A stretch of DNA of 64,000 nt from Harmonia axyridis (GCF_914767665.1 NC_059507.1:7254001-7318000); one strand, 5' to 3'. Shown: positions 10,051 to 22,690, counted from the first letter of the stretch. The notes: generated from the letters alone by a model not told the origin. Numbers and translations are program-made.

Positions 10051-12247
10051 CTCCATTCCTAATAGTTTGATATTGGATCAAGCCAACAAAAAGCTAATTA
10101 GGTTCAATATACTTTTTGTGAGATTTTTATCTTCCTCATTTATGATAACTTTCGCTCCAGTCTACAGCACTTCCTATAAATCAACACTTATTTTAAGTGA
10201 AAATATACCGCTGTGGTTTACACTCCTCTACGACAAATATTTGATGTTTTTGTATGAAGCATTCAGGTTACATAACGTCTTGTGATTACAGATACCTTGA
10301 AAGTGTTAAGTGCCGAAATGTGTACATGACCTGCTCGGTGTTTGCGAAAGTAATCAATAATTGATTGACTTTATGCCGATTATTTAAGTAAACAATAAAT
10401 TCGATGCTTTTCTTCATGGCAATAAATGGTTGAAACAAGTGAAACATTTCAGAGGTTCACTATGGAAAAAATAAAATTTTCAATATTATGTGTATTGTAT
10501 TTTCTGGAATAAAGTAAAGATCCATTTGAAATCAATTCTTCTAGAAGAAATATGAAAAATCTTATTGGAAAAAAGTTGATCAGAAAGCGAAAATAGGAAT
10601 TTCAGATGGTAGCGATAAAAAATAATTGTACTCTGGACTATCAATTGATTCCCATTTCGAAAATTATATTTGTACAATGCATACAAATAAGAATAACTTT
10701 CTTCTGCCTCGATTTTGTTTCTGTTAAGGTTTATACCTATGTAGCTTCGAAACCAATTCTAAACACGTCGAAAATGTTTAAATCCATAGTGAATAATAAC
10801 TTCAACATAAGACAATTTCGCATTTTTTCACGAAGTAATACATATTTTGTTTCGAGTTCCAAATTCCATACCTATAAACTCAAACTATTCAGGTTATTGG
10901 GTATACAATGAAAGAACAAAGTAGTTCAGAAAGTGATGAGGTACAGTATTTTAACTTCAATCTATTATAAGATGTTAATTATCGTAAATGTAAATTAGTT
11001 CACGTTGTCTAGATCGAATACATTAATGATATAGTCGAGGAGAATTAATAGAGAATAAGAAATATGAAAACAATATGATATTTGAGGTTGATGACCTTAA
11101 ATCAATTAAAATCTCCTTTATAAGATAAGTACTATGTTTAACTTCATTCATTAATTTCATGTATATGAATGATTTAATGAGCTTGTCTTTATTTCTACAT
11201 TCTTTATATTTTGGATGCAAAAAACTGAAGAATTGTGATACCAATCAATAGGAATGTTGTGAACATAAGTAACAACAAAAATATTCTTATTCAATGTTTT
11301 TGTCAATATTTTGTAGCATAAGAACACATGTATGTGTGATCAAAGTATCAACAATAACAATAACCTATCAACTGAAAAAAGTGTTTTTCTTTATGTTACA
11401 GAATCTAAGAGAAAATGTTGGGCAAAGATACTATTGTGTTTCAAAATGAACAGTGAAGAATTTTACCATCATATTGGTTAAAATTCAACCACTCAATGCT
11501 CTTCAACCTATAATAATTACTTCCAACAAGTTTTTTTTAACATACCCATACATTCAAACCCTATTCGTAAATAAGATTTGCAATCACATTTATGATAATC
11601 CACTCCAAATAAAAATATATCTGCCTTGGTTTCATAATGAAGTTCTTCAACATAATCCGTATTATTTCTTAGAGGACTAAGCCTCTTGTCTTGTCAAAAG
11701 ACAACCTACACACTCAAGGTGATCTCATTGATATAACCATGCCAAATTTGATAGTATGCAAACAAGTTCAGCCGTTTTCATCGGGTCCAATGATCAGCAT
11801 GAGCCTATCAGTATTTTAAGAATTTCGCTGAATTAACTGAATCACGAATATTTTCCATGATTCTGTTTATATTCAAGAAACTAGTCAGAATTGATAACTC
11901 TTGAGAATCAGTACTGCAGAATATATCAATCTAAGTGAATACACACATGGAGAAAATAAAGAAACCGACTGATTTCATTCAAGCAATGGAAATTAAAAAT
12001 ATAATCGACCATCGTCTGAGCTTTGCTCCCAAAAATAAACATCAGGTATGTTTGTCCGATCGAAGATAAACAAATGGGATCCACTTGAGCAAAAGGTTAC
12101 CCTATTTTAGAGGTACCGGTCTTATCTGAATCTGACAACACTATATAAACAATATTTCTCCTGGATACCTTCGATATCTATCGATAACGATAGGGAATAG
12201 TCGGATTTTCAGCGATTTTCGTGCGAATAATTGGATTATGGACTTAC
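10051..12247. other. AT-rich stretch, probable start of Unc-76 intron 1
   Basis: It directly follows the Unc-76 splice donor on the minus strand. No further FEZ-like exon was recognised here or anywhere down to position 1. Short open frames here have AT-driven composition and no motifs. Confidence 0.45.
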
Positions 12248-12669
12248 TGGCATTCGTTCATAATCTCCTCCTGTGTCCTAACCTGCACTGGTGCAAGTTT
12301 CTCCACCGATTCCTCATAATTCCCAAAACACTTGGTTATCTTGTCATCGAAGGTATTCACTAGGTCCTCCAGGGAGCCTGAGAAAGTCTCGGTGAAGTTG
12401 TCAGCAACCGAAGGGACCTCTCCATTTGACAGTATATTTTTCTTGTTCTGTGTTATCGTATCAAGGGTAGAATTATTGATGATTTCCTCGTTTTCGTTCA
12501 GAACGTCGCTTAAATCTTTCGTTTTCTTCGTCAGGTTGATATTGTTTATGTTGTGCTCGTTCTTGAACGCGTTTTGGAACTCGCTTGAGCCCCATTCGTC
12601 ACCATCGTCAAATTGGGCTAGGGGTGCTTCGAATTTCAGCTCGGCCATTTTACTGGCTAGATCGCGCAT
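12248..12669 (-). CDS. Unc-76: First coding exon of Unc-76 / FEZ family protein
   Basis: FEZ (fasciculation and elongation protein zeta) proteins are kinesin-1 cargo adaptors needed for axonal transport and axon bundling; Unc-76 is the Drosophila member. This exon gives 140 codons plus two bases. The diagnostic block is at residues ~97-128: GSLEDLVNTFDDKITKCFGN followed by NYEESVEKLAPV, which matches the vertebrate 'xSMEDLVNEFDEKLNxCFRNYxxxxENLAPV' pattern. The N-terminus is acidic and Asn-rich. Two starts are possible: the ATG at 12667-12669, or an in-frame ATG at 12646-12648 (MAELKFEAPL), which has a better context (AAAATGG) and matches the start I remember for the fly protein. The exon ends at a consensus donor (CCA|GTAAGT). 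The coiled-coil C-terminal half is not in the window, so the next intron probably exceeds 12 kb. Confidence 0.85.
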
Positions 12670-12860
12670 GGTGCGTTTGCACCCACCGCAACGACGTTTT
12701 GAGTTGAACTGAAATCTAATCGGAACTCGGATGATACACTCTGTGATTCTGTGCGTCCTCCGTATACGCGCAGTGCGGACGAATTTCGCAAAGTCGATCG
12801 GTGTGCGCAGTGCATCAGCCGGAATTTCGAATATGTGAACCGGAGTACAAGATCAGATGA
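12670..12860 (-). promoter_or_regulatory. CpG-rich 5' leader / promoter region of Unc-76
   Basis: About 190 bp immediately upstream of the Unc-76 start are clearly richer in G+C and CpG (for example 'gtatacgcgcagtgcggacg' and 'gatcggtgtgcgcagtgcat') than the surrounding DNA. No TATA box was seen. The minus strand has a possible initiator, TTTCAGTTC, about 42 bp before the first ATG. The exact start site cannot be fixed. Confidence 0.45.
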
Positions 12861-13004
12861 TTAGCGTTCTTTTTTTATGCAGAACCTTAAACTTGGAATG
12901 TATTTTCGGCGATTCGTAGATCATTCATCTTTAGTTTAGTTTATTTCTAATTATAAATCTTCGAATTAGTTGCAAAAAAAGCCAACAGGAAATTTGACTT
13001 ATGG

Positions 13005-13290
13005 ATATACAGAATGTTCCTAAATTGGAGGGACAAACAAAAATGACAGATTCCTTGGATCATTTCAAGAAGAAAAAGTCCTCTAAACATGGGCCCGCAA
13101 ACGCTTTGTTTACGAGAAACAAGGTGTTGAAGTTTGTTTTTTTTTCAAGTTTTTTTTCTTATAGCACCTTCCCTTCACAAGATATTCAGCTTAAATTTGG
13201 CATAGATATTCCAATTCAATGTTTGCATTATGTGATATGCTAATTTTGAATGCAAATCTACAGGGTGATATTTTTCTGGAACAGTGCCCT
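13005..13290 (+). repeat. Dispersed repeat family Y, copy
   Basis: Begins 'gaatgttcctaaattggagg' and includes 'aaacatgggcccgcaaacgc' and 'tacagggtgatatttttctg'. It matches 41880-42120 block for block and the fragments at 100-628. Non-coding; class unknown. Confidence 0.7.
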
Positions 13291-15205
13291 CTTCTTTCCT
13301 CTAATACCTTTTTTGCAGCGAACATTTTTTCAAGATTCAAAATCTAGGCACAATATGAATCATTAAATATTCAAGAAATCATTAAATTATCAATACACTA
13401 TTATATAACGTTGCTGAAATGAATTAACACCTAATAAAATTGGGCATTAACGAAATTTTGAATACCTATTTTGTTTGAAGTTCAGAGAAAAATGTGGTGC
13501 AAATAAAATAATATGGGGTTGACTACTACAAATGAACTTGGACTAATGAGTATAATTCATTTTAGAAAATTGACAGAAATGGAGCTCATCTATAATTATT
13601 TTTCTCTGAATCAGTTCAGTATAAAGATTTTTAGTTGAAACTTTCTGAAAACCATATTTCAAATTTGAACTTAGAACTTCTCAGGCTACTGGTAAAACCG
13701 TGATGTGTATGATGAGTTGCGTAAACTTCTTTCAAGGCGCAAACAAATTAAATGGAATTTATTTTCAATTGTTCATAAGGGAAGATTTGTAATATTGTTC
13801 AACGATTTACATTTTCAGATCTTATCATTGAAAACCAATTGCTCGATTAACTCCAATAAAAAAAATTTTTACAGTTACATCCAAACTTTTCCTTGTGAAC
13901 GGAAAAACAAATTTCCATCAAATCAATTGAACCAATATTTCTGCAGTTAATGTAATGAAATTTGATGTACAAATGAAAAAAATAAATGTAGAATTTCCAA
14001 AATTCCTAGCGGCTCCAAGAATCTTGAATGAATATTTTCCTAATATCGTTTTAATAAATTTTAAGAAGGTACAGGGATAGTGTTATTTTCGAGGGTAAAG
14101 AGAGTGTATCTTTGATATTTATGTCCTCTTGCTCATTTTATTAATTTAAATTTTTACAAAATCATTCCTAAAATCATTACAACTGGCGCGAAACATATGA
14201 AAGAAATCTTCGCTTATTGGTTTTATTGTTTTATTCCTTCCAATAATCAAAAATAGATGTCCGTATTCCTTTTTTTTCAGAAAATCTTTCAATGAAGAAC
14301 TCTTCAAGTAATATACTAAGCTTTACGATTTAACTTCCTACTAATAGTCGACAGATGGCGCCTCATGCCATTGAGTTCTTTGCTGTGCGTATTCTTACTT
14401 TAAATTCTTCTAGAACTCGGGGGTGTGTTTTATACACAACCGACTGGGAATGTCACCAGAGGAAAAATCTAAAAATGTCAAGTCTGGGGAGAGTGATGGG
14501 AATTCAATCTTAGTCCTCTTCTACAAATCCATTTTTCTTGGAAATGATCTGTGAGCCCATGCCTCACTGTGGTTCACTAAATTTACAATCTTTTTTTATT
14601 TTTCGGAAGTACTCACCGAAAAAAATGTCCCAGAGAAGAAATAGAGAAGGCATGTCTATGTATTTTAATTTTTTGAGGAAAATACCTGAATATGATATTT
14701 TTAACTACCCATAAACCTATTTGCCTTATTATTTATAGTGAAGCTATTTATTCTTCTGATGAATTATTTATATGAAGTTATAATTCTGTAATTCCAATTC
14801 CTAATTATTATGCTTAAAATGATTTAAACAGACACTTATGTTATGATAGCGTTCAACATTGGCACGTCTAATATTTTTCTTTTTTTTTCTCAGTTTTCTT
14901 AGACATGTTCCTGAACCGTTTTATAGTTGTCAGGTAATTTATAATTTTAGCAGGGACTTTATATGTATAACGAAGTAGATCACTTTTTTACGTTAACTTT
15001 GACTTTGAAAAATTCATACAATATCAATATACAACTTCATTTCTACAGCACCAAACTGGAATTAACAACTAATTACCTAGAATACCTACTTCTCTGAATG
15101 TTAACTGTCAGAATGAAATTCAAGTAATTACTTATAAAATGTAATAATGCAAACGTATGATTGGCAAATACATATTCAAGTTTAAGAGTTATGTAGGTGT
15201 AACAT
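13291..15205. other. Long AT-rich stretch without recognisable features
   Basis: No exon-like segment was supported. The segment at 14337-14400 ('gtcgacagatggcgcctcat') is locally G+C richer, but nothing in the window pairs with it. Confidence 0.35.
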
Positions 15206-15525
15206 GCCAATTGAAAATTTTTTTTGGCAAAATTCGATTTCATTACTCAACAACTGCCTTCGAGGGCGATACAGCGATTATACCCATCTTCCAACTTTTC
15301 GATACCATTTTTGTAGTACGATTTGTCGTTCGCTTCAAAATAGAGGCCTCAGTTTCATTGGCGCTAAATTTCTTTCCAGCGAGCATTCTTATGGGGTCTG
15401 AGAACAGGAAAAAGTCGCTGGGGGTCAGATCTGGCGAATGAGGTGGATGCAGAAGCAATTCGTAGCCCAATTCATGCAATTTTGTCATTGTTTTCATTGA
15501 TTTGTGACACGGCGCATTCTGATTT
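15206..15525 (-). mobile_element. Mariner-like element B1, 3' fragment
   Basis: On the minus strand this encodes the transposase C-terminus, including 'LLLHPPHSPDLTPSDFFLFS' and 'ANETEASILKRTTN'. It ends next to 'gccaattgaaaa', the family B terminal repeat. The upstream side stops at the 'tgacacggcgcattc' position of the family. It may belong with B2 (16786-17405), with ~300 bp of transposase lost and ~1.26 kb inserted. Confidence 0.85.
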
Positions 15526-15602
15526 TTTAAGAGAAATTAGAAAGTAATCAATGTTAAAAATTTAATCAATGTTTAGGCAAATGATGCAACTGGCCATAAA
15601 TA

Positions 15603-15770
15603 ACACATCCTATCGAGTTGCAATTTCGCGTGTATATTTGCGATCGTATATTATTCGAACTACATCGAAAAATATTAATTTCAAGTAAGTATGGTGCAAA
15701 ATTCTGTGTTGCTCAACTCATCAGAATCATAGATCATTCACACGCAAAATTGTAACTTAATAGGATGTAT
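15603..15770. repeat. Small foldback repeat
   Basis: The left arm 'catcctatcgagttgcaatt' (from ~15606) and the right arm ending 'acttaataggatgta' (~15767) are inverted copies, with 'cgcgtgta/cacacgca' inside. Total length ~165 bp. MITE-like and non-coding. Confidence 0.6.
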
Positions 15771-16785
15771 TTTTTGATATTGGAAATTTGTTCATATATG
15801 TTGCTTGAACATTCTATATTCTGGTAATGTTTTGTTTTTGAGTGTCATCAGAAAATTGAAGCAGAATATTGTACAGTGACTATAAGTCTATAGATCCCAT
15901 TGAGTTCAGAATTTGAGAGTGAATATAAAATAACAATTTCAAGCTTTATACAGAATTTAATGATGATTTCGTCATTTATGTCATGGAAAATTCAATTATA
16001 ACATCGAAAAAATCATAATGTGAACTCAGATGTCTTGGAGAGCAGCTTCACTTATGCGTCAATTGTACACTTGGAGACCACATCAGACTTAAGAGACTTT
16101 CCGTGAAGTTATCGATGAAGGATGAAATCATTGAAATCATAAAAATAATAAGGTAAAAACACACTAAACATAGATTCTAGCGAATTGTTGAAGCATCAAG
16201 ATAAATTGAGAATCTCTCCACGATTCATAAACATAATTCAACTCATTGAACCGGAAAAGTAGATTGATGGTTTTAGTTTTCGTTTTCTGTAATGAAATGT
16301 GAAGCAAGCAATGAAATCACATAAATAATAAAACGAAAAACAAGCTATACATTTCACAGGCCAATAAATAGTTCCTCAAACAGTTCCATCATATAAATAG
16401 ATTCACTCAGCTTTATATCCCTTTGAGTATGACTTCAGTCTGATGCCAACCGATACAAAAATAGTAAACACTTACTCGTTTTAGAGTCATGATCAATCAG
16501 CTTACTGCTCTTCTTGTTTATTTTATTTGGTTTTTCGGTTTAGCGAAATGATTTCCCACCATGACGGGGTGAGTTCTAACATTTTCTACCTATTGATCTT
16601 TTTATTTGAAATGCGAGAATATTGATTTTCAATGTCAATTCAATATCTCCAACATTTATTTACATTTTGAAGACTATTGATTGAAAAAAATCACAATTTG
16701 GTTTTTTTTGGTTTATTATACTGATTCGATTCTTTAACTCGTTGAATAAAATACCTTGTATATTAAGTATCAAGATCGTTAAGCA
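15771..16785. other. AT-rich stretch between mariner fragments
   Basis: No gene or shared repeat recognised. It could be DNA inserted into a single family B mariner (see B1 and B2). Confidence 0.3.
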
Positions 16786-17405
16786 TATTTTCAGGTTTAC
16801 TGCACTTAAACAGCTAGAAACACTGCTCAGAATCATTAACATGATGCTTTTGATCGATTGTGAGCTCGCGCAGCACCCATTTTGCACACAGCTTTCTTAT
16901 GTACAAATATTAGTGAATGATATGATGTGCACGTTCAGATATCTTCACAATATCTGCTATCGCGATCAACTTCGCTTTACGCTCATTCAAAATTATTTCG
17001 TGAACTTTTTTGATTTTTTCGTCGTTGACTGCCTCTTTTGGGCGTCTACTGCATTCGCCGTCTTCGATGCTCATTTCACCACGTTTAAACTTAGCATACC
17101 AATCAGTGATGGTTGATTTTCCTGGAGCAGGCCCCGGAAACTCTTCATCAAGCCAAGATTTTGCTTCAACTGTATTTTCCCTTCCAAAAGCAATATTTTA
17201 TCAGCACACGGAATTCTTTTTTTTCCATCTTTTTTCAAATAACAAAAGTAGCTACATTCACAACGCAATATCTCACAAACTAATGGTCGGACTGCTGTCA
17301 AATTTTGACACGTATCGTTTGAAGGTTGGACCTAACTAAAAATCATATGGATTCGATACTAGCACCGCCATCTGTGCATCAGACCAGAGATTTTTCAATT
17401 GGCCT
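16786..17405 (-). mobile_element. Mariner-like element B2, 5' part with terminal repeat
   Basis: Read on the minus strand it starts at the terminal repeat 'ttaggccaattgaaaaatct' (17405 downward). It then carries a degenerate transposase N-terminus, including 'KIQLKQNLGLMKSFRGLLQE', followed by 'gcacttaaacagc' as in copies B3 and B4. It lacks the C-terminal catalytic part. Frames are broken throughout. Confidence 0.75.
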
Positions 17406-17406
17406 A

Positions 17407-18377
17407 ATATAAGCAGCTTTTTGCATTTCGTAGTTTCTAATTGTTTGCAGTAAGTTAACTATGGATAATGTAGCCCAGAAAACGTCCTAGTAGCGATTAA
17501 GTTCATTAATAGAAATAAGCCAAAACGATATCAATTGTTGAATACATTCAGGACTAAAATTTATACACTTGGATATTATCGCAATTAGCAAACGAGATAG
17601 ACCTATTCACGATATAATTCAATATTTATTGTTCATACTGATTAATGATTTTACGACAATTCGACGTCACATGTGGCTTACAAAACATCATTTGCTCAAT
17701 CTAAATATTCAATTGGACAATATCATACTATGGTCCGGAAGAAACAATTTGTGAACGATGTGACGTATGGTAACAATACTCCAAGTATATTAATAATTAT
17801 TATGGAGGATATTGAATTACAAACCGACGAAGTTACTGATAAACAAATAAGTAGGTACCTAATGTACTCAATTCGTTTTGAGTACAAGTCCTGATATGCT
17901 CAGCGAACGTTTTCGATAAGACGGATTAAAATTTCATTTGATGAATTTCCATTAACGATTCTGAGTGTAATAAGTGAGCCAGTGTGCATTTGAATTTGTT
18001 GTGAATTGCTGGAAATCCTCAAAGTAAGTAAAGTTCGAATTTAACTTTTAAATTCTATTCAAATGTGGACTGCCGAATATTGTGCACTATCAATAAATAA
18101 TCCAAAGTATAAACTGATGATTTGGTGATAATTTAAGACATTTGGAGCATAACAAGGCATAATCACTATTTAAAATTATCGTATTTACTGTGGAAATACA
18201 TACTACTTTATCAGCTCGAAAATGATGAGCATTCATTGAAAAATCTGGATGCTACCAGATTTGAAGAGAAAAATCTCGTTGAAACGATAGTTCTCCAAAA
18301 TAATCATTTTGTTACAATATTTGTAATTTTCGCATTACCAATTTCGAATTGCCAGAGGATCATGCAGCTGACTGTAT
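17407..18377. other. AT-rich stretch without a recognised gene
   Basis: A consensus-like donor 'AAA|GTAAGTAAAG' at ~18022 (+) could mark an untranslated first exon, but no promoter or partner exon could be identified. Confidence 0.3.
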
Positions 18378-18973
18378 GAAAAATGGTCACTGGTTAATTT
18401 CAAATGTTCATGTCCCTTAATAAGAAAAGCTGATCAGAAGACTGCTTCCCAAGATATGGGGTATTTAATGTAGACATAGCGATAAAAACTACAAATTTAA
18501 TATTATCATGACTTCTGAACCGAGGAACATATTTGAATAGTTTTCCACAACTTTTCTGCTAAAAGAGTCTTATCGTCTTTACTTATGAATTACTTGACTA
18601 GGCTGAAAACATATCTGCTCAGCTGTTTGGCTCATACAATTTTTTATTTTTGTTATTCCTTCATTATTTCACTATTTTCATTGGAATATTGAAGGCAAAA
18701 GAATATAATAACAGCATTCCTGAATGGCAGTTAGTATATGCTATGAAAAGGAATTCAACCAGTAGCCTTTTTAACTGAAAAGTAGTGAAAAATCCATTCA
18801 AATATGTTGTGGTAATATGGTTATATAAAATTTGTAGCTTTTATCGCTATGTCTACTTTAAATACTTGGGAATCGGCATTGACCAGAGCATTCTGAGCAG
18901 CTTTTCTTATCAAAGGCATAAAGGTCTACAAAAAAACAATACTAACATTTGAAATTAACCTGAAACCATTTTT
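18378..18973. repeat. Foldback element with ~130-bp arms
   Basis: The left arm (~18378-18510) contains 'taataagaaaagctgatcag' and 'tagacatagcgataaaaact'. The right arm (~18825-18973) contains 'agcttttatcgctatgtcta' and 'gcagcttttcttatca', its reverse complements. A ~310-bp AT-rich loop separates them. It ends within a few bases of mariner A2. Confidence 0.7.
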
Positions 18974-18976
18974 CAG

Positions 18977-19548
18977 TTAGTGTATAACTTTGCTTCCGCC
19001 GTTTTGCAATAGATGGCTGTTGCGGTAAGAGGAAGTCGAAATACATAGATCGTAGAAGTCATACAATAAGATTAGGTATTTCTTAACATAACACCATCGA
19101 AATATTAGTCGATTTGTGTCTGCTTCATTAAGTTATACTCGATTAAACATGTCAGCTTACGAGCCAAATTCTTGTAATTTGCGGGAAGTTTGCTGCTTTA
19201 ATATGAAGAATCTGCGACTGAGGCGCATCGAATGCTCTCAAATACCTATGGCGAGACCGATATTAGTGAAAAAACGTGTCGAGAGTGGTTTCAACGCTTC
19301 AAGAACGGTGGTTTTGACGTCGAAGACCAGCATGGCGGTGGGAGAAAGAAGGTTTTTGAAGATGCTGAATTGGAGGCATTACTTGATCGAGACTCGTGTC
19401 AAACGCAACAAGAATTGGAAGGATCATTGGGAGTGACGCAACAAGCCATTTCAAAACGCCTGAAAGTCTGGGAATGATTCAGAAACAAGGAAATTGGGTG
19501 CCGTTCGAGTTGAAGCCATAAGAGATGTTTGCTTGTGAACAGCTGCTT
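18977..19548 (+). mobile_element. Mariner-like element A2, 5' fragment
   Basis: The terminal repeat-like end is 'ttagtgtataactttgcttc'. The ATG at 19149 starts MSAYEPNSCN…, and after one frameshift the helix-turn-helix region continues 'TCREWFQRFKNGGFDVEDQH' then 'QQELEGSLGVTQQAISKRL' and 'QKQGNWVPFELKP', followed by a stop. The catalytic domain is missing. The same family as A1, better preserved in the N-terminal part. Confidence 0.85.
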
Positions 19549-20002
19549 GTTAGTGTCATCAGAACCTAAGAAAAATTGTCACGTAGGAAAGCGGAAAATA
19601 TGAGAAGGGAAAATAAATGAATACCCACGTAACTTTGCGTGGGTTTTGCAACTGTATTTTAATAAAATTGTTTTTTTAATTTCATTAAATGAAATTCTCG
19701 TAAATCATGTTTGATGTTAATAGTGTGTTAGGTTGAGAAATATTATTTGTCACTTTTATGGTGCAATTAAAATTATCGATGCAGAACGATGAAGAATCAG
19801 TCGAGTCATTCAATCATAACTTGTCAACTCGAAAAAACAATTCTATAAAGGTCATGCATTGAATATTAGGTCTACTTAGGTGTCAGCAATTTGTATGAAG
19901 GGTTTTTGAAAAAGACATAGCAGTATTAAAAAAAATTGAATTTTTGTCCATTTAAAAATGAGTTTTAGTATCTCCTAACAATACATTTTAGGACTGTTTG
20001 TA
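19549..20002. other. Stretch without a recognised gene
   Basis: Holds a short inverted pair, 'acccacgtaactttgcgtggg' at ~19623-19643, able to form a small hairpin. Nothing else was seen. Confidence 0.3.
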
Positions 20003-20062
20003 CAGGGTGGTCCAACGGAAACTTAACACCTCGATTTTTCAACTTCAAAATGAAAATGTCAT
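20003..20062 (+). repeat. Short piece of CAGGGTGGTCCAACG repeat
   Basis: 'tacagggtggtccaacggaa' to 'aaaatgaaaatgt' matches the start of the repeat at 49348-49530 and both arms of the hairpin at 35119-35270. It directly abuts the hAT-2 remnant. Confidence 0.65.
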
Positions 20063-20722
20063 GTTTTAATAACTGGTCAAGTCTAGGTCGTACTCGTGCT
20101 CGTACAGCCATAGAATAAGCCTTTTATTCTGGTACACACGCAGTACGAATACTATGATTCGATTCCTCTTCTAAATTCAAAGGCGATGGTTCACGTCTTG
20201 TTGCTAGATTAGATGAAGGTACTTTATTCTCATCAGCATAAGTAAAATGTTGGATCTTCTAAAGACGTCTCTATTTGCAGCCTGTCAGTCAAACTGTTGA
20301 TTTCATTTCGTAATGTTGATTTGCTATGAAGTACAAATGTATCTTCTTGGCCATTTGTAGCAATTGACTCTTATCCCAGAAATTCCAGATATTTGCCTGG
20401 ATTTTCTAAATACGTTACCATACTTGTCATTAATGAACGGCGCTCTTTTATCCTAGAAAATAAAGTTTCAACCATTTCTTTACTCAATGTCGAGTTATAA
20501 TGACATCCCAAATATACTAATCATGAATCGTAGTGTAGTTTCAGCAGTTACCATTTTTGCATCTTGATTCGTAACTTATGATTGGTTTATTGCTTTCTGG
20601 GACGTTTCAGAAGACATTTGCGCTCTTAATGTCTAAAAGGCAATTTTAATATTGAATCCCCGCAATTTTGAACCCGCAGAATTTCAGAGGGATCTCGCAT
20701 TTGAGGCAGTGGATTCCCTAAT
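20063..20722 (-). mobile_element. hAT-2 remnant (right part)
   Basis: On the minus strand, 20506-20371 reads SKEMVETLFSRIKERRSLMT then SMVTYLENPGKYLEFLG and a stop, which resembles the late part of BED-type hAT transposases. The right end 'ggattccctaattac' is the inverse of the terminal repeat 'tagggaatccaatcccgc' seen at 23616. The same block recurs at 46860-47471. The hAT class is inferred from these partial matches. Confidence 0.55.
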
Positions 20723-21645
20723 TACATCCATTGACAAAGAATTCACTCTTAAAATGTTTCCAAATAAACGTCATTTGAAATGATAAACCGAAAGAAATGT
20801 GAACTTGCATGTTAATATCCATTGTACATATTTCACGCAGGAATTTGATAACCTACATAAATATCCTTTTATGTAACTAACAACATAATCAGTATCAGTA
20901 TCAGAATATCCCTGAGATTATTGCAATGCAATGAAATCTGAATACGAAGCGAACAAGTCAATGTCCCTACACCGCAACAATTTTTTTTTGTCTGAACCTA
21001 GGCTCTGAATGAGAATAACTACACACGATTCTGTTTTAAAAAAACACGGTGTCCGATTTGATCAAGATTTTCTTTATTGGTACGGGCACTTGGGGGACAC
21101 GTAACTTGACTGAAATGTTAGAACTGAATACAAATAGCTTTCTATTTATCTGCTCGACGAAAATGAATCACTGTTCCTTTTCCTGGTGCATGCTGTGGTG
21201 TTCAATTATTATGACTCGAAATCATGCTGGTGGGTGCAGCAAGATAATAATGTAATAGGGTTAAGGCTTGCAGAGATAAATGTAACGAAGAGGAGGTCAT
21301 GAACTATATTGTAACAGACAAGGATGATATATTTGAGTGAAAATGAAATCCAAATGTTTAGATTAGATTGTATCAGATAAGGGTCAAACGATTGGATAAG
21401 TACCTAAGCTGTGTATTACACTAGATTGCATTCTATTATTAATTTTCATTTTCGTTAGTGTGGAAAGACCTTACTTATTAATTTTCTTGGAATAAAAAAA
21501 AATTAGATGACTTTTTTATAGAAGAATAAATACAGGGGGTTTCCAAGTTAAAAATAAACCTTGAAGGAGATGTTAGTTCCACTCATTTGCTGTCGATTGA
21601 GCCATATTTATTGATAACCGAAAATCAACAGTTTCCGGGAAAACG
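20723..21645. other. AT-rich stretch without a recognised gene
   Basis: The 68-codon open frame at 21049-21255 has no motif. No shared repeats were noted apart from a weak 'cagggggtttccaag' at ~21533. Confidence 0.3.
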
Positions 21646-22690
21646 GGCTAATTGAAAAGTCCCCGGTCTACCATAGTAGAACACATTTTTTTGGGAAAAT
21701 TTAATTTTATTATTCAACATAGTTGCCTTCGAGGGCGATACAGCGATTATAGCGATCTTCCAACTTTTCGATACCATTTTTGTAGTACGATTTGTCTTTC
21801 GCTTCGAAATATGCCTCAGTTTTGGCGCTTATTACTTCTTCATTGGCGCTAAATTTCTTTCCAGCGAGCATTCTTTTGAAGTCTGAGAACAGGAAAAAGT
21901 CGCTGGAGGCCAGATCTGGCGAAAACGGTGGATGCAAAAGCAATTCAAAGTCCAATTCATGCAATTTTGCCATTGTTTTAATTGATTTGTGACACGGCGC
22001 ATTGTCTTAATGAAACAGCACCTTTTTTTTCTTCTAATGGGGCCGTTTTTTAACGATTTCATCCTTTAAACGATCCAATAACGCTATATAATAATCGCTG
22101 TTGAGGGTCTGGCCCTTTTGGAGGTAATCAATTAATATTATACCTTGTGCATTAAAGAATACTGATTCCATAACCTTGCCAGCTGACTGTTGTGTTTTTC
22201 CTTGCTTTGGATTCTGTTCATCATGTGCAGTCCACTCAGCTGACTGTCGATTGGACTCTGGAGTGAAATGATGGAGCCATGTCATCCATTGTTACATATC
22301 GACGCAAAAATTCAGGTTTATTGCACTTAAACAGCTATTAACACTTTTCAGAATCATTAACAAGTTGTTGATTTTTATCGATTGTGAGCTCTCGCGGCAC
22401 ACATTTTGCACACAGCTTTCTCATGTACAAATGTTCGTGAATGATATGATGTACACGTTCAGATGATATCTTCACAATGTCTGCTATCTCGATCAACTTC
22501 ACTTTACGGTCATTCAAAATTATTTTGTGAACTTTTTTGAATGTTTCGTCGGTTTTGGACGTCCACTGCGTTCGCCGTCTTCGGTGCTCATTTCACCAGG
22601 TTTTAACTTAGCATACAATGATGGCTGATTTTCCTGGTGCAGACCCCAGAAACTCTTCATCAAGCCAAGATTTTGCTTCAACTGTATTTT
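21646..22690 (-). mobile_element. Mariner-like element B3, near full-length but 5'-truncated
   Basis: The end at 21646 is 'taattgaaaagtccccggtc'. On the minus strand it encodes, from N to C: 'MSTEDGERSGRPKPTKHSKK', 'QTLNSDYYIALLDRLKDEIV', and 'LLLHPPFSPDLASSDFFLFS' with the third catalytic Asp. Then comes 'FEAKDKSYYKNGIEKLEDRY'. At least two frameshifts separate these parts. Homology to copy B2 is lost upstream of ~22690, so the 5' terminal repeat is missing. Confidence 0.85.

Noticed and set aside
12332..12712. 126-codon open frame (+) over the Unc-76 exon
   Set aside because: Antisense shadow of a well-supported minus-strand exon.
21049..21255. 68-codon open frame (+)
   Set aside because: No motif and no conservation evidence; composition as expected by chance.
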